From assembly GCA_023138835.1 (NCBI GenBank), contig JAGLOP010000015.1:1-54013 (forward strand): DNA of 54,013 nucleotides, given 5' to 3'. The position numbers were made by a program, and so were the translations under genes. The notes beneath the pieces are model-generated. The model saw nothing but the letters and a program-made list of their open reading frames with translations. It ran no database searches and was not told the origin of the DNA. Below are positions 17,015 through 25,177 of this stretch, one piece after another; the stretch's first letter is position 1; each line of letters begins with the position of its first letter. This stretch comes from Arcobacteraceae bacterium. GTDB taxonomy: Bacteria > Campylobacterota > Campylobacteria > Campylobacterales > Arcobacteraceae.

Positions 17015-18730
17015 CTAGCTTTTCAGCTTTTCATCACCTTCAAATAACAGCATCTCTATCATAGCTGCTATATCTTCAGGTTTATTCTGAACTTCTTTGT
17101 CAAGCTCCTCAATTAATATCTCATATTTTGCTGCACTTTCTTCATCCAAACCTTCTATATTATTTAAAATTTGACTTTTGACTTTTGCTTTTAATCTATT
17201 TTTAGCCACGCTTCTATTAAAGGAACTATCATCAAAATTATTAAAAGGTTCCGCTCCTTCAGAAAAATCAGAACCACTAGCAGAGCCGGTTTTAGCGGAA
17301 CTAGACACACCGCCGGATAATACTATTTCATTACTTGATATAAATTTTTTATAAAAAACAAATAACAATATACTGGCAATTAAATATTGAATATATTCAC
17401 CAAAATCTTGCATTATAGATTTTATGGCAATAGCTCCAATACCTTCATCAGCATCTTCGCCAATTGTAGCATTTGCATCTCCTATTGCCCCGAAGCCTAT
17501 AAATTTAAACGATTTAACACTTACCTTATCACCCCTTTTTTCCTTAAAACCGACAGTTTCTTCAACTATAGAATTTATATTCTTTAAAAAATCCTCTTTA
17601 TTTGTTGCTTTATCTAAAACTGTTGAATCAAATGTTACAGCAGTAGTGATTCGATTAATTAATGCAAATGCACTGTTTTTTTGACTAATTATTTTTTTTG
17701 ATATTTCATAATTAATTATATTTTTTGCTTCTTCTTTTGATGATTTTGCTTTTACACCGCCACTTGCTTCATCTGGATTTTGTATATTACTTTGAACACC
17801 TGCGGTTCCTCCGACAGAATCTTCTTTCTCTTCATTATTTGATGTAATTTCTGTAGTCTGTTGACTTCTAATTGTACCTTCTGGATCATATATCTCTTGC
17901 TGAATATCTCGTTTTGTAAAATCTAAAATTACTGATACTTTTGCAACTACTCTGTCAAGTCCTATAAATGGTTCTAGAATTTCAATTATATTTTGTTCAT
18001 AATCTCTCTCTAACTTTTTCTTATATTTGTTTTGTGCAATATATTTTGTATTATCAATATCTTCAGATGAATACTCTAATAATGTACCATTTTGATTTAT
18101 TAACTTAATATTCTTAGGTTTTAGATTTGGAACAGCTGATGCTATAAAATTTTTAATACCTTCAATTTGTCTTTTATTTAAACTTGAACCATCTCTTAAT
18201 CTTAATACTGCAGACGCAGTAGGTTCCATTTTTCTTTGGGTAAAAATAGATTCTTTAGGCTGCCCGATTTTAACTTTAGCTCCAAGTATTCCATTTAAAG
18301 ATTCTAAACTCCGCGACAATTCACCTTCTAATGCTCTTCTATATTTTACTTTATTTTCAAAGTTTGTAGTTCCCAAAGAACTTTTATCAAAAATTTCCCA
18401 TCCAGAATGCCCACTTGTAACTGATTGACTTACTAAAAGTTTAATTTTAGCTACATTGATATTCTTTTTATTTGTTTTTAATGATAAACTATCTCCGCTG
18501 CCCAATATAGAAAATGGAACACCGGCAGCTTCTAATTCATTGCTTGCCAGCATCACTTGGCTTTTAGTAAGATTAGATGCTATTAAATAATTGAATTTTT
18601 CATCTTGTGATTTCATATTTGAATAAACAAGCAATCCCATTAAAAAAACAAATAAAATAGAAAAACCACCGATAATAACGGCTCTTTGTGCGGCATTTAG
18701 TTTATTTATTATATTAAAAATTTGTTCCAT
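17015..18730 (-). CDS. fliF: Flagellar MS-ring protein FliF
   Basis: FliF forms the membrane ring on which the flagellum assembles. The 571-residue protein has an N-terminal membrane helix (AVIIGGFSILFVFLMGLLVY), the ring-building motifs (LSRSLESLNGILGAKVKIGQ; SAVPNLKPKNIKLINQNG), a periplasmic region, and a second membrane helix near residue 450 (YIQYLIASILLFVFYKKFIS). The C-terminal tail (NRLKAKVKSQILNNIEGLDE onward) is the FliG-binding part. It follows flgB by 17 nt and leads fliF-fliG-fliH. Confidence 0.96.
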   Translation of the reverse strand: MEQIFNIINKLNAAQRAVIIGGFSILFVFLMGLLVYSNMKSQDEKFNYLIASNLTKSQVMLASNELEAAGVPFSILGSGDSLSLKTNKKNINVAKIKLLVSQSVTSGHSGWEIFDKSSLGTTNFENKVKYRRALEGELSRSLESLNGILGAKVKIGQPKESIFTQRKMEPTASAVLRLRDGSSLNKRQIEGIKNFIASAVPNLKPKNIKLINQNGTLLEYSSEDIDNTKYIAQNKYKKKLERDYEQNIIEILEPFIGLDRVVAKVSVILDFTKRDIQQEIYDPEGTIRSQQTTEITSNNEEKEDSVGGTAGVQSNIQNPDEASGGVKAKSSKEEAKNIINYEISKKIISQKNSAFALINRITTAVTFDSTVLDKATNKEDFLKNINSIVEETVGFKEKRGDKVSVKSFKFIGFGAIGDANATIGEDADEGIGAIAIKSIMQDFGEYIQYLIASILLFVFYKKFISSNEIVLSGGVSSSAKTGSASGSDFSEGAEPFNNFDDSSFNRSVAKNRLKAKVKSQILNNIEGLDEESAAKYEILIEELDKEVQNKPEDIAAMIEMLLFEGDEKLKS

Positions 18731-18747
18731 TTACTAAATACTATTCC

Positions 18748-19155
18748 TTAATTTTTGCCAGATGCTGCGATTACTTCTTTAAACCATGCTGCATCTTTTT
18801 TAATTGAGCCTTGTATCGCATTAAACATTATAGAATTTTTTGCCATATCACTCATTTGCTTATCTAAATTCACATTATTACCATCATTTTGTTCTTCTAA
18901 TCCCTCTACTTCAAAAGTATTAAACTGACTTGTCGGAATACTTTGAGTCTCAAAAGAGATATGATTATGATGTGTAGCTCTTAATTGTAAATCATTTTTA
19001 ATTGATGCCTTTTGTAATTCATTTTCAAAAGATATATCTTTTGTTTTATATTTTGGAGTATTAATATTTGCTATATTACTTGATATAACTTTTTGTTTTT
19101 CTCCTCTAAAATTTAAATTTTGAAATAAAAGGTCAGTTACTGAACTTGGTTGCAT
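18748..19155 (-). CDS. flgB: Flagellar proximal rod protein FlgB
   Basis: This 135-residue product has the FlgB pattern LLFQNLNFRGEKQKVISSNI followed by NTPKYKTKDISFENELQKA, and a C-terminal helix with DKQMSDMAKNSIMFNAIQG. FlgB is a proximal rod component next to FliE. Its start overlaps the flgF stop by one base, so both are coupled. The usual partner flgC is not adjacent but lies at 924-1385 at the far end of the cluster. Confidence 0.94.
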   Translation of the reverse strand: MQPSSVTDLLFQNLNFRGEKQKVISSNIANINTPKYKTKDISFENELQKASIKNDLQLRATHHNHISFETQSIPTSQFNTFEVEGLEEQNDGNNVNLDKQMSDMAKNSIMFNAIQGSIKKDAAWFKEVIAASGKN

Positions 19156-19874
19156 TATGTAGCTCTTCCGACTTTTTCTATTACTGACTTATTCAGTTCG
19201 TCAATACCGGTCATCGCTTTTTGTGCTTGTTCAAATCTTCTATGACTTTCTATTAAACTAACCATTGTTGTAACAGAATTTACATTACTTCTTTCTAATG
19301 CACCTTGAAGAACAAAACCTTCATTTCCCACTAATGCTTCAACTTCTTGTTGTAATTTTATTCTATAATTGTTATTACCTTGTTTATCAAGATTTTCAAA
19401 CTGTGTTTTTACCACTGCTATTTGTTGAGCAAATTCATCTTGAGCTATTATCGGGCCATTATCATTATTTAGAACATAAAAACCATTTTTTGTTACAAGT
19501 TGTTCATTTAATACTCCAAATGCCCCATCTCTTGTCAGTAAGATTTCACCGGTTTTGGGATTTTGAACTTTAAAAAACATCTCTTCATCTTTTATAGCAA
19601 AGTCAAGCTGATTGTTTGTAGGTGTTATTGCACCTAAATTTTTATCTACAAATTTACCGTCTATTTTTGGAACAGTATTTGTAACAACATTGAATTTTGT
19701 AGTTTCAATATTTTGATTTTTAGATCTTTCCAGATAATAATTAAATGAACCCTCTGATAAATTATCCTGCTTAAATCCAACCGTATTTGAATTTGCTAAA
19801 TTATTTGACAATGTATCAACACGATTTAGTTGATTAACCATACTCGCAGCTAGTGGATAGATACCTGGATTCAT
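19155..19874 (-). CDS. flgF: Flagellar rod protein FlgF-like (FlgG-family)
   Basis: This 239-residue member of the FlgF/FlgG rod family has the N-terminal signature IYPLAASMVNQLNRVDTLSN, NLANSNTVGFKQDNLSE, a central GEILLTRDGAFGVLNEQL and the C-terminal ESHRRFEQAQKAMTGIDELN. Length is near FlgF (about 250), and a true FlgG is encoded divergently at 21380, so this copy is best called FlgF (FlgG2 in some Campylobacter annotations). It is between cheZ (gap 12 nt) and flgB (1-nt overlap). Confidence 0.88.
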   Translation of the reverse strand: MNPGIYPLAASMVNQLNRVDTLSNNLANSNTVGFKQDNLSEGSFNYYLERSKNQNIETTKFNVVTNTVPKIDGKFVDKNLGAITPTNNQLDFAIKDEEMFFKVQNPKTGEILLTRDGAFGVLNEQLVTKNGFYVLNNDNGPIIAQDEFAQQIAVVKTQFENLDKQGNNNYRIKLQQEVEALVGNEGFVLQGALERSNVNSVTTMVSLIESHRRFEQAQKAMTGIDELNKSVIEKVGRAT

Positions 19875-19886
19875 TTTCTATATTTC

Positions 19887-20828
19887 CTAATTACCAAAAT
19901 CTGCAATTAATGAGTCAATATCATCCTCGTCAAGTGCCTCTGACGAATCTCCGGAAATATGTTTGGCAATTTGAACTTCAGCCCTGTCACTGTCATCCTC
20001 AAATATACCATTTAAATATTGGCTTAATTTTTTAATAACCGACATAACTCTTTCTATTTTTTGTCTATTAATATCATTAAATTGCATTAATTCCATAGCA
20101 ACAAATATTTGATTGTTTTCTTCACTTATCGTCTTACAGGTATCTGGTGAAATTGATGTAAGACTTCTTGCTAATTCAAGGTTTTCACCTAATACTGCTA
20201 CATTTGGAAACTTATTGGATAATGCTTCTAAAAGAGTTATTTGTTTTTCTACAAATGATCCTAAATCTTTTATATTTTTTTCTATATTTGCATTTTCATC
20301 AAGTACTAAACTTAATACATCAAATATCTTTGTAACTTTTTCTTCACTGTCTTGCGCAACTTCATTTAATTGATTTACTACTTTGTGTTCTTTTTCTACG
20401 GGTAAAGGATATACTCCTTTACTAATTTGTTCATCTAACATTGCACTAACATCTTCTGAAATCTCTTGACTTTGGGGAACACTCTCTAATACCGGTTCTT
20501 CTTCTATAATATCATCATTGTCTAATACCGGTTCTTCTTCTACAATATCATCATTGTCTAATACCGGTTCTTCTTCTACAATATCATCATTTTCTAATAC
20601 CGGTTCATCCTCTGTGATACCATCAATTCCAGCTAATATATCATCTAAATTATCATCTTGGGGCACTGCTTGTGAAGTATCTTCTTTCTCGTCAGAAGCT
20701 GCAACTAATTCAGATATATCTTCAGATGACATTTGTGTATCATCTTCAACAACAACTTCTTCTGCAGGAACAGCTATATCTGCAGTTTCATTCATTAAGG
20801 CTTCTATCTCTTCTTGACTCATACTCAT
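19887..20828 (-). CDS. cheZ: CheZ-like CheY-P phosphatase with a FliM-like N-terminal peptide
   Basis: This 313-residue protein has a helical C-terminal domain containing FNDINRQKIERVMSVI, matching the CheZ active site in which Asp and Gln lie four residues apart (D-x3-Q). The last residues, DEDDIDSLIADFGN, look like the CheZ C-terminal peptide that binds CheY-P. The first residues, SQEEIEALMNE, look like the FliM N-terminal peptide that also binds CheY-P. Between them is an acidic linker of about 100 residues with four near-identical 12-residue repeats. The RBS AAGGA precedes the ATG. It is 37 nt downstream of the cheY stop. Function as the phosphatase that ends the CheY signal is inferred from the motif. 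Confidence 0.85.
   Translation of the reverse strand: MSMSQEEIEALMNETADIAVPAEEVVVEDDTQMSSEDISELVAASDEKEDTSQAVPQDDNLDDILAGIDGITEDEPVLENDDIVEEEPVLDNDDIVEEEPVLDNDDIIEEEPVLESVPQSQEISEDVSAMLDEQISKGVYPLPVEKEHKVVNQLNEVAQDSEEKVTKIFDVLSLVLDENANIEKNIKDLGSFVEKQITLLEALSNKFPNVAVLGENLELARSLTSISPDTCKTISEENNQIFVAMELMQFNDINRQKIERVMSVIKKLSQYLNGIFEDDSDRAEVQIAKHISGDSSEALDEDDIDSLIADFGN
20486..20629 (-). repeat. In-frame 36-nt tandem repeats in the cheZ linker
   Basis: Copies of ctaataccggttcttcttct or close variants start at 20486, 20522, 20558 and 20594; the fourth copy diverges after about 20 nt. Each unit encodes 12 residues of the type DDIVEEEPVLDN. The repeats add length to an acidic flexible linker without shifting frame. 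Confidence 0.9.
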
Positions 20829-20865
20829 AACTAAATCCTTATCTGTCTTTTACTTTTTTATTTTG

Positions 20866-21240
20866 TTATTTTTTAAAAACGCTGTCAAGTTTTTCTTTTA
20901 AAATATCAGCACTAAATGGTTTTACAATATAATTATTCACTCCGGCTTTTAATGCTGTAATTACTTCACTCTTACCACCTTCTGTTGTAATCATAATAAT
21001 AGGAACACTTCTATGAGTACTACCTTCACCACGAATCTTTTGAACCAACTGAAGTCCGTTCATATTTGGCATATTCCAATCAGTCAAAACTATATCATAT
21101 GTATTCTCACTTAATAATTTCCAGGCAACAACACCGTCTTCTGCTTCATCAAAATCTTCTTTTGCTATACCAAGCTGTCCTACTACATTACCAATAATTC
21201 TTCTCATAGTAGAACTATCATCTACAATTAAAACTTTCAT
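20866..21240 (-). CDS. cheY: CheY-type response regulator
   Basis: A single receiver domain of 124 residues with no output domain. Key residues are visible: KVLIVDDSSTMRRI (acidic pair), the phospho-acceptor Asp in DIVLTDWNMPNMNGLQ, the Thr in PIIMITTEGG and the Lys in NYIVKPFSAD. I use the ATG at 21240, which has AAGG upstream, rather than the TTG at 21255. It lies 37 nt upstream of cheZ and is divergent from flgG, so it heads the cheY-cheZ-flgF-flgB-fliFGH run. Its product is expected to bind the motor switch when phosphorylated. Confidence 0.94.
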   Translation of the reverse strand: MKVLIVDDSSTMRRIIGNVVGQLGIAKEDFDEAEDGVVAWKLLSENTYDIVLTDWNMPNMNGLQLVQKIRGEGSTHRSVPIIMITTEGGKSEVITALKAGVNNYIVKPFSADILKEKLDSVFKK

Positions 21241-21310
21241 AATTTTGCCTTGCAATTAATTTTTATATAATGCACATTGTACCTAATTTTTTTAAAATTA
21301 TTCTTAATAG

Positions 21311-21350
21311 GGAAGTTTTTAATTTGCTATTAATTTATTTTAGATATAAT
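21311..21350 (+). promoter_or_regulatory. flgG promoter with weak version of the flagellar element
   Basis: Plus strand: GGAA (21311-21314), then an imperfect TTAAT/ATTAA inverted repeat ending at 21333, then TATAAT (21345-21350) in the context AGATATAAT. The TTAAT and GGAA blocks have the same spacing as in the fliN promoter, but the -10 is about 17 bp closer and the TATACAA blocks are missing. This makes it a partial match only. Confidence 0.45.
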
Positions 21351-21379
21351 TTTTGTAATACTAAAATAGAAGGTTAACT

Positions 21380-22153
21380 ATGATCAGAGGTCTATATACA
21401 GCAGCTGCGGGAATGAACGCACAACAACATCAAATCGATGTAACATCAAGTAACATAGCAAATGTGAATACAACTGCATTTAAGCAGGATCGTGCTGAAT
21501 TTCAAGATTTAATGTATGAATCTTTAAATTATACAGCAGGTGCAACTTCTGAATCAACATCAAATCCTACGGGTATTGATGTTGGATTGGGTGTTAGAAT
21601 TGCGGGTATTCAAAAGAATTTTTTACAGGGAAGTTTGAAAGAAACAGGAAATCCATTTGATTTGGCAATTGAAGGTAGAGGTTTTTTTGAAATTACTCTT
21701 CCAAATGGAGATACTGCATATACGAGAAACGGTTCATTTAAAACAGACAGTGAAGGTAACCTTGTAAATGGTCAGGGGTACCCATTGGCGCAGGGGATCA
21801 CCATTGAAGTAGGTGCACAAGATGTATCTATAGGAGAAAATGGTCTGATATCATATACTATAAATGATGCCACAACACAAGTTGGTCCTATTCAGGTATT
21901 TGATTTTATAAATCCTGCAGGATTATCACCTAAGGGTAATGGTTTATATAATATTACGGATACTTCGGGAGATCCTGTTGAAATAGAGAATGCAAATGTG
22001 CAAATTAGACAAGGTATGCTTGAATCATCAAATGTTCAATTAGTAAATGAGATGGTGGATTTAATCACAGCCCAAAGAGCTTATGAAGCAAATTCTAAAT
22101 CAATTACAACAACAGACCAAATGCTTACTATAGTAAATCAATTAAAAAGATAG
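21380..22153 (+). CDS. flgG: Flagellar distal rod protein FlgG
   Basis: FlgG forms the distal rod. The 257-residue protein begins IRGLYTAAAGMNAQQHQIDV with SSNIANVNTTAFKQDRAEFQ, contains NPFDLAIEGRGFFEITLPNG and ends EMVDLITAQRAYEANSKSIT, all standard FlgG features, at the family's usual length of about 260. The RBS AGAAGG is followed by the ATG after 6 nt. It is transcribed away from cheY and is followed 13 nt later by a Lys-rich coiled-coil gene. Confidence 0.97.
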   Translation: MIRGLYTAAAGMNAQQHQIDVTSSNIANVNTTAFKQDRAEFQDLMYESLNYTAGATSESTSNPTGIDVGLGVRIAGIQKNFLQGSLKETGNPFDLAIEGRGFFEITLPNGDTAYTRNGSFKTDSEGNLVNGQGYPLAQGITIEVGAQDVSIGENGLISYTINDATTQVGPIQVFDFINPAGLSPKGNGLYNITDTSGDPVEIENANVQIRQGMLESSNVQLVNEMVDLITAQRAYEANSKSITTTDQMLTIVNQLKR

Positions 22154-22166
22154 TAATAAAGTTTAA

Positions 22167-22598
22167 ATGGATTTAGAAGAATTAAAAAGAATTCGAAAAG
22201 CTAATATAAAAGCACATAAGGAAAAGAAGAAAGCTTATTATCTCAAGAAAAAACTTGAAAAAATGCCTAAAACTGACCGTGCTGATGTAATAGATTATGA
22301 GCAGGAATTATTTTCCGGTAATTTCTTACAAAAAATTAAAGAGATAGCCAAAAAACAAAAATATTATGTTGATGATAGAAAAGATATAATTACAGCAAAA
22401 ATACAAGAATATAGAGAAAAAAAACAACAGTATTATTTAGAAAATAAAAAGCAGCGACTAGAATATGATAAACAATACAGAGAAAAGAAAAAAGAAGATT
22501 TAAAAGCTTACAGGAAAGAATATTATAAAAAAAACAAAGCAAAGATTTTAGCTAAACAGAAAGAATCTAGAATAGCAAAGGCAGAAAATGGCATCTGA
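22167..22598 (+). CDS. Highly basic coiled-coil protein, unknown function
   Basis: This 143-residue protein has no recognised family and is almost wholly charged. Lys, Glu, Arg and Tyr dominate, as in YREKKQQYYLENKKQRLEYD and LKAYRKEYYKKNKAKILAKQ, giving a long single helix or coiled coil with Tyr at regular positions. There is no signal or membrane segment. It is locked between flgG (13 nt upstream) and the FliY-SPOR chimera, which it overlaps by 11 nt, so its translation is coupled to the chimera. FliJ-like chaperones are also basic coiled coils, but I see no specific match. Confidence 0.7.
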   Translation: MDLEELKRIRKANIKAHKEKKKAYYLKKKLEKMPKTDRADVIDYEQELFSGNFLQKIKEIAKKQKYYVDDRKDIITAKIQEYREKKQQYYLENKKQRLEYDKQYREKKKEDLKAYRKEYYKKNKAKILAKQKESRIAKAENGI

Positions 22599-24111
22599 TT
22601 TATCCAATTTAATTCTAAATGGACTAAGTGACACATTAGAATCTCTTCTGGCAAAAAAAGCAAAACTTGAACAAACAACACAAACACATCCAAGTGATTT
22701 AAAAGGTCAATGTATCAAAGTTGATACAACTTTTGAATTTAACAATATTACATCTAATTGGTCATTTTTTATACCGGCACTTAGCGCTTCACATATTTTT
22801 AACCTAATGATGGGAGAAGATATAGAACCCGTTGATGAAGTAGATGAAGATATACTTGATGCACTGAATGAGGTTGTATCAAACATCTCAGGAGGACTTA
22901 CAACTGCTATAAACGGTTCTGAATTTGATGACTTGGGAAGTGTTAAATTTTCAATTGCCGGAAATGAAATAGTCGATGGATCAGAATATGCCGTATCTGA
23001 AACTCTTTTTAGAATTTTAATCTCTTTAGAAGATAAAGAGGTGTTATTCTTTATAAACTTTGATGAACCGATTATGCCGTATATAAATATCATAGCTTTA
23101 AGTGAAGTTACTCAAGTAGAAGAGATATCAACCCAAGAAGAGGAAGAAGATTTAGAAGAAGAGAAAGAAACATCAAGCCAAGAAGATGCGGATAACTTAG
23201 AGGAAGAGAAAGATGATTCTGAAGAAAAAAAAGAAACATCAAGCCAAGAAAATGAGGATGACTTAGAAGAAGAGAAAGATGATTCTGAAGAAAAAAAAGA
23301 AACATCAAGCCAAGAAAATAAAGACAATTCTGAAGAAAAAACTGAAGAAAAAACTGAAGAACCAAAAAATAAACTTGCATTTTTAAAAAAATTAAATTTC
23401 TTAAAAATAGATGAAGATTTATCTGATGAAGAGAAAAAACAATTTAAATTAAAAAATATAATTATTATTGTAGGCAGCTTATTAGGTATTATAATTTTAA
23501 TCGCTATTATTCTATATTTCACAGGAGCCTTTGAAGCTGAAGTAATAGAGGAACCAAAAGATATAAATATAACAAAAGTTGAAACGACAAAAGCGGTAAC
23601 AATCAAATCGATTCCAAGAAAAAAATATATTACATTCAATATGTCACAAATAGATGAAAAAAGATTAAATAAAAAACTATCACTATTAACAAAATATGAA
23701 ATTTTAGAAGAAGATGCTATTGAAAAACTTAAATTAAAAGAAAAAGAAAGATTAGAGAAAGAACAACAAGCAAAGCTGGAAAATTTTGCCAAAAACAATA
23801 AAGAAGAACCGTTATTTAAAAAAACAAACAATAATATATCAAATAACCAACAAGTTAAATTAGATCCGTTTATACAAATCCCAACTTTAAAATTATCTCA
23901 ATTTAAATCATTTATTAAAAGAGCAAAATTAATAAAGGCTAATTTATCAATTTGTAAAGACAAAAATGGGCGTACTCAAGTTTTTATAGGTCCATTTCTT
24001 GATAATAATAGTAGAAAAGAAATATTAACAACTTTAAGTAAAAAGAAAATTAAAGATACTAAGGACTTAAATTTGTCAAAAGAAGAGTTTGAACAAAGAT
24101 GCAGCTTTTAG
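22588..24111 (+). CDS. FliY-paralogous CheC-like domain fused through a membrane segment to a SPOR-like domain
   Basis: A 507-residue chimera. Residues 1-170 closely follow the N-terminal CheC-like domain of FliY (both begin MASDLSN and share an E-x3-N motif: LNEVVSNISGGLTTAIN). This is followed by an acidic repeat linker (residues about 175-265), a single membrane helix (IIIIVGSLLGIIILIAIILY, near residues 292-311), a Lys-rich stretch, and a C-terminal segment (LKLSQFKSFIKRAKLIKANL, TQVFIGPFLDNNSRKEI) resembling a SPOR domain, which binds denuded peptidoglycan. The FliN domain of FliY is missing. Predicted topology: CheC domain in the cytoplasm, SPOR-like domain in the periplasm. It follows the basic coiled-coil gene with an 11-nt overlap. 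Confidence 0.75.
   Translation: MASDLSNLILNGLSDTLESLLAKKAKLEQTTQTHPSDLKGQCIKVDTTFEFNNITSNWSFFIPALSASHIFNLMMGEDIEPVDEVDEDILDALNEVVSNISGGLTTAINGSEFDDLGSVKFSIAGNEIVDGSEYAVSETLFRILISLEDKEVLFFINFDEPIMPYINIIALSEVTQVEEISTQEEEEDLEEEKETSSQEDADNLEEEKDDSEEKKETSSQENEDDLEEEKDDSEEKKETSSQENKDNSEEKTEEKTEEPKNKLAFLKKLNFLKIDEDLSDEEKKQFKLKNIIIIVGSLLGIIILIAIILYFTGAFEAEVIEEPKDINITKVETTKAVTIKSIPRKKYITFNMSQIDEKRLNKKLSLLTKYEILEEDAIEKLKLKEKERLEKEQQAKLENFAKNNKEEPLFKKTNNNISNNQQVKLDPFIQIPTLKLSQFKSFIKRAKLIKANLSICKDKNGRTQVFIGPFLDNNSRKEILTTLSKKKIKDTKDLNLSKEEFEQRCSF
23170..23367 (+). repeat. Three 66-nt in-frame repeats in the acidic linker
   Basis: The motif acatcaagccaagaa starts at 23170, 23236 and 23302, spaced exactly 66 nt. 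Each unit encodes about 22 residues of the type SSQEN-DD-EEEKDDSEEKKE. The third unit decays into a KTEE repeat. As in cheZ and fliK, the period is a multiple of three. Confidence 0.9.
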
Positions 24112-24129
24112 TTAATAAGAATATTAACT
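24110..24129. terminator. Short bidirectional hairpin between convergent genes
   Basis: Inverted repeat AGTTAATA / TATTAACT (24110-24117 and 24122-24129, loop agaa) overlaps the stop codons of both the FliY-SPOR chimera and rimM. The stem is AT-rich and only 8 bp, with no strong T-run, so termination efficiency is uncertain. Confidence 0.4.
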
Positions 24130-24660
24130 AGCTTCTAAAATATCAAAAGCACCTTTAACTAAAATAGATTTATCTTCTATATTTACACTAATAATATATT
24201 GTTCAAGATATGGCAGTAAAAAAGTTTTTGATAACTCTTTTTCTTTCACCAAAATATCACTAGTTTTAATTTCAAAATAATCACTAGTAGGATATCTATG
24301 TATATCAACAACTGTTCCTAAAATTTCATCATTTTCAATAATAGCACAATCAATCAAATCAAACCAAAAATATTGATTTTCATCTAAAGTACAATTATCT
24401 TTAGTCTCTTCAAATGTCGTGAAAATTAGTGAATTTATAAGTTTTTTAGCATCATCAATAGTATCAAAGCCAACAAACTTTACAGTATTATTTTTAGTAT
24501 TAAAATTTTCTATTGTCAATGTAATGTTTTTATTGGTTATAAATTGTGAATTCTTTGAAAATTGTTCAGGAAAATCTGAATCAATATGAAGTTTCAGCTG
24601 GCCGTGAAGACCAACTGTTTTACCAAGTTTTGCTACATAAACCTTATCTTGTGTTTTCAA
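24124..24660 (-). CDS. rimM: 16S rRNA processing protein RimM
   Basis: RimM helps mature the 30S ribosomal subunit, binding S19. The 178-residue protein has the N-terminal barrel start VYVAKLGKTVGLHGQLKLHI with LINSLIFTTFEETKDNC and, in the PRC-type C-terminal domain, YFWFDLIDCAIIENDEILGT followed by LLPYLEQYIISVNI and a final ILEAS. It overlaps khpA by 4 nt in the rpsP-khpA-rimM order. trmD, which usually follows, is absent; the flagellar chimera lies directly convergent instead. Confidence 0.93.
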   Translation of the reverse strand: MKTQDKVYVAKLGKTVGLHGQLKLHIDSDFPEQFSKNSQFITNKNITLTIENFNTKNNTVKFVGFDTIDDAKKLINSLIFTTFEETKDNCTLDENQYFWFDLIDCAIIENDEILGTVVDIHRYPTSDYFEIKTSDILVKEKELSKTFLLPYLEQYIISVNIEDKSILVKGAFDILEAS

Positions 24661-24896
24661 ATACTTTGAACTTGTAGTTTATATGAGATACCGTCTTTAG
24701 CTTTACAACCATTTGCCATAGTTTTAATAGCATTAATCATATTACCGTTTTTACCGATTAACTTACCAATATCTGCATTATTTGCATTTATTGTAATTTC
24801 AGCAAATTTATCGCCCATCATCTCAAATTCTACAGTAACATCATCAGGATTACTCACGATAAGCTTAGTATATTCAGTGATAAAATCAACTATCAT
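24657..24896 (-). CDS. khpA: KH-domain RNA-binding protein KhpA
   Basis: This 79-residue protein is a single KH domain with the GxxG-type motif IGKLIGKNGNMINAIKTMAN and an N-terminal VDFITEYTKLIVSNPDDVTV typical of KhpA. These proteins bind RNA and, with KhpB/Jag in other bacteria, affect growth and division; here the role is inferred from family. It is 8 nt downstream of rpsP and overlaps rimM by 4 nt. Confidence 0.9.
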   Translation of the reverse strand: MIVDFITEYTKLIVSNPDDVTVEFEMMGDKFAEITINANNADIGKLIGKNGNMINAIKTMANGCKAKDGISYKLQVQSI

Positions 24897-24904
24897 AGTT
24901 TAAA

Positions 24905-25138
24905 TTACTTTTTTAAACCAGTTAATTTTTGAATTCGCTCACTAGGTTTTGCACCAACACTTAACCAATAATCTAATCTTTCTTGATCAAATTTTAATTG
25001 TTTTGGCTCAGATACCGGATTATAATAACCAATTGATTCAATCCATCCTGAATCTCTTCTTTTTCTACTGTCTGTTACAACTATTCTGTAAAATGGTTTC
25101 TTGTTTCTTCCCATTCTTGTAAGTCTAATTACTGTCAT
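24905..25138 (-). CDS. rpsP: 30S ribosomal protein S16
   Basis: This 77-residue product begins [20 protein letters not shown] with [18 protein letters not shown], the unmistakable S16 sequence, and ends in a basic tail. The length is normal for S16. It is separated from ffh by 98 nt containing a strong hairpin and leads the rpsP-khpA-rimM run. Confidence 0.98.
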   Translation of the reverse strand: MTVIRLTRMGRNKKPFYRIVVTDSRKRRDSGWIESIGYYNPVSEPKQLKFDQERLDYWLSVGAKPSERIQKLTGLKK

Positions 25139-25177
25139 GTTTAATTCCTTTTTTTTGTTTTTTTGTTTACTTTTATA

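Noticed and set aside
23108..23831. Two long minus-strand frames opposite the FliY-SPOR chimera
   Set aside because: They arise from the GA-rich repeat read in antisense (Ser/Phe/Leu-rich), with no RBS or family match.
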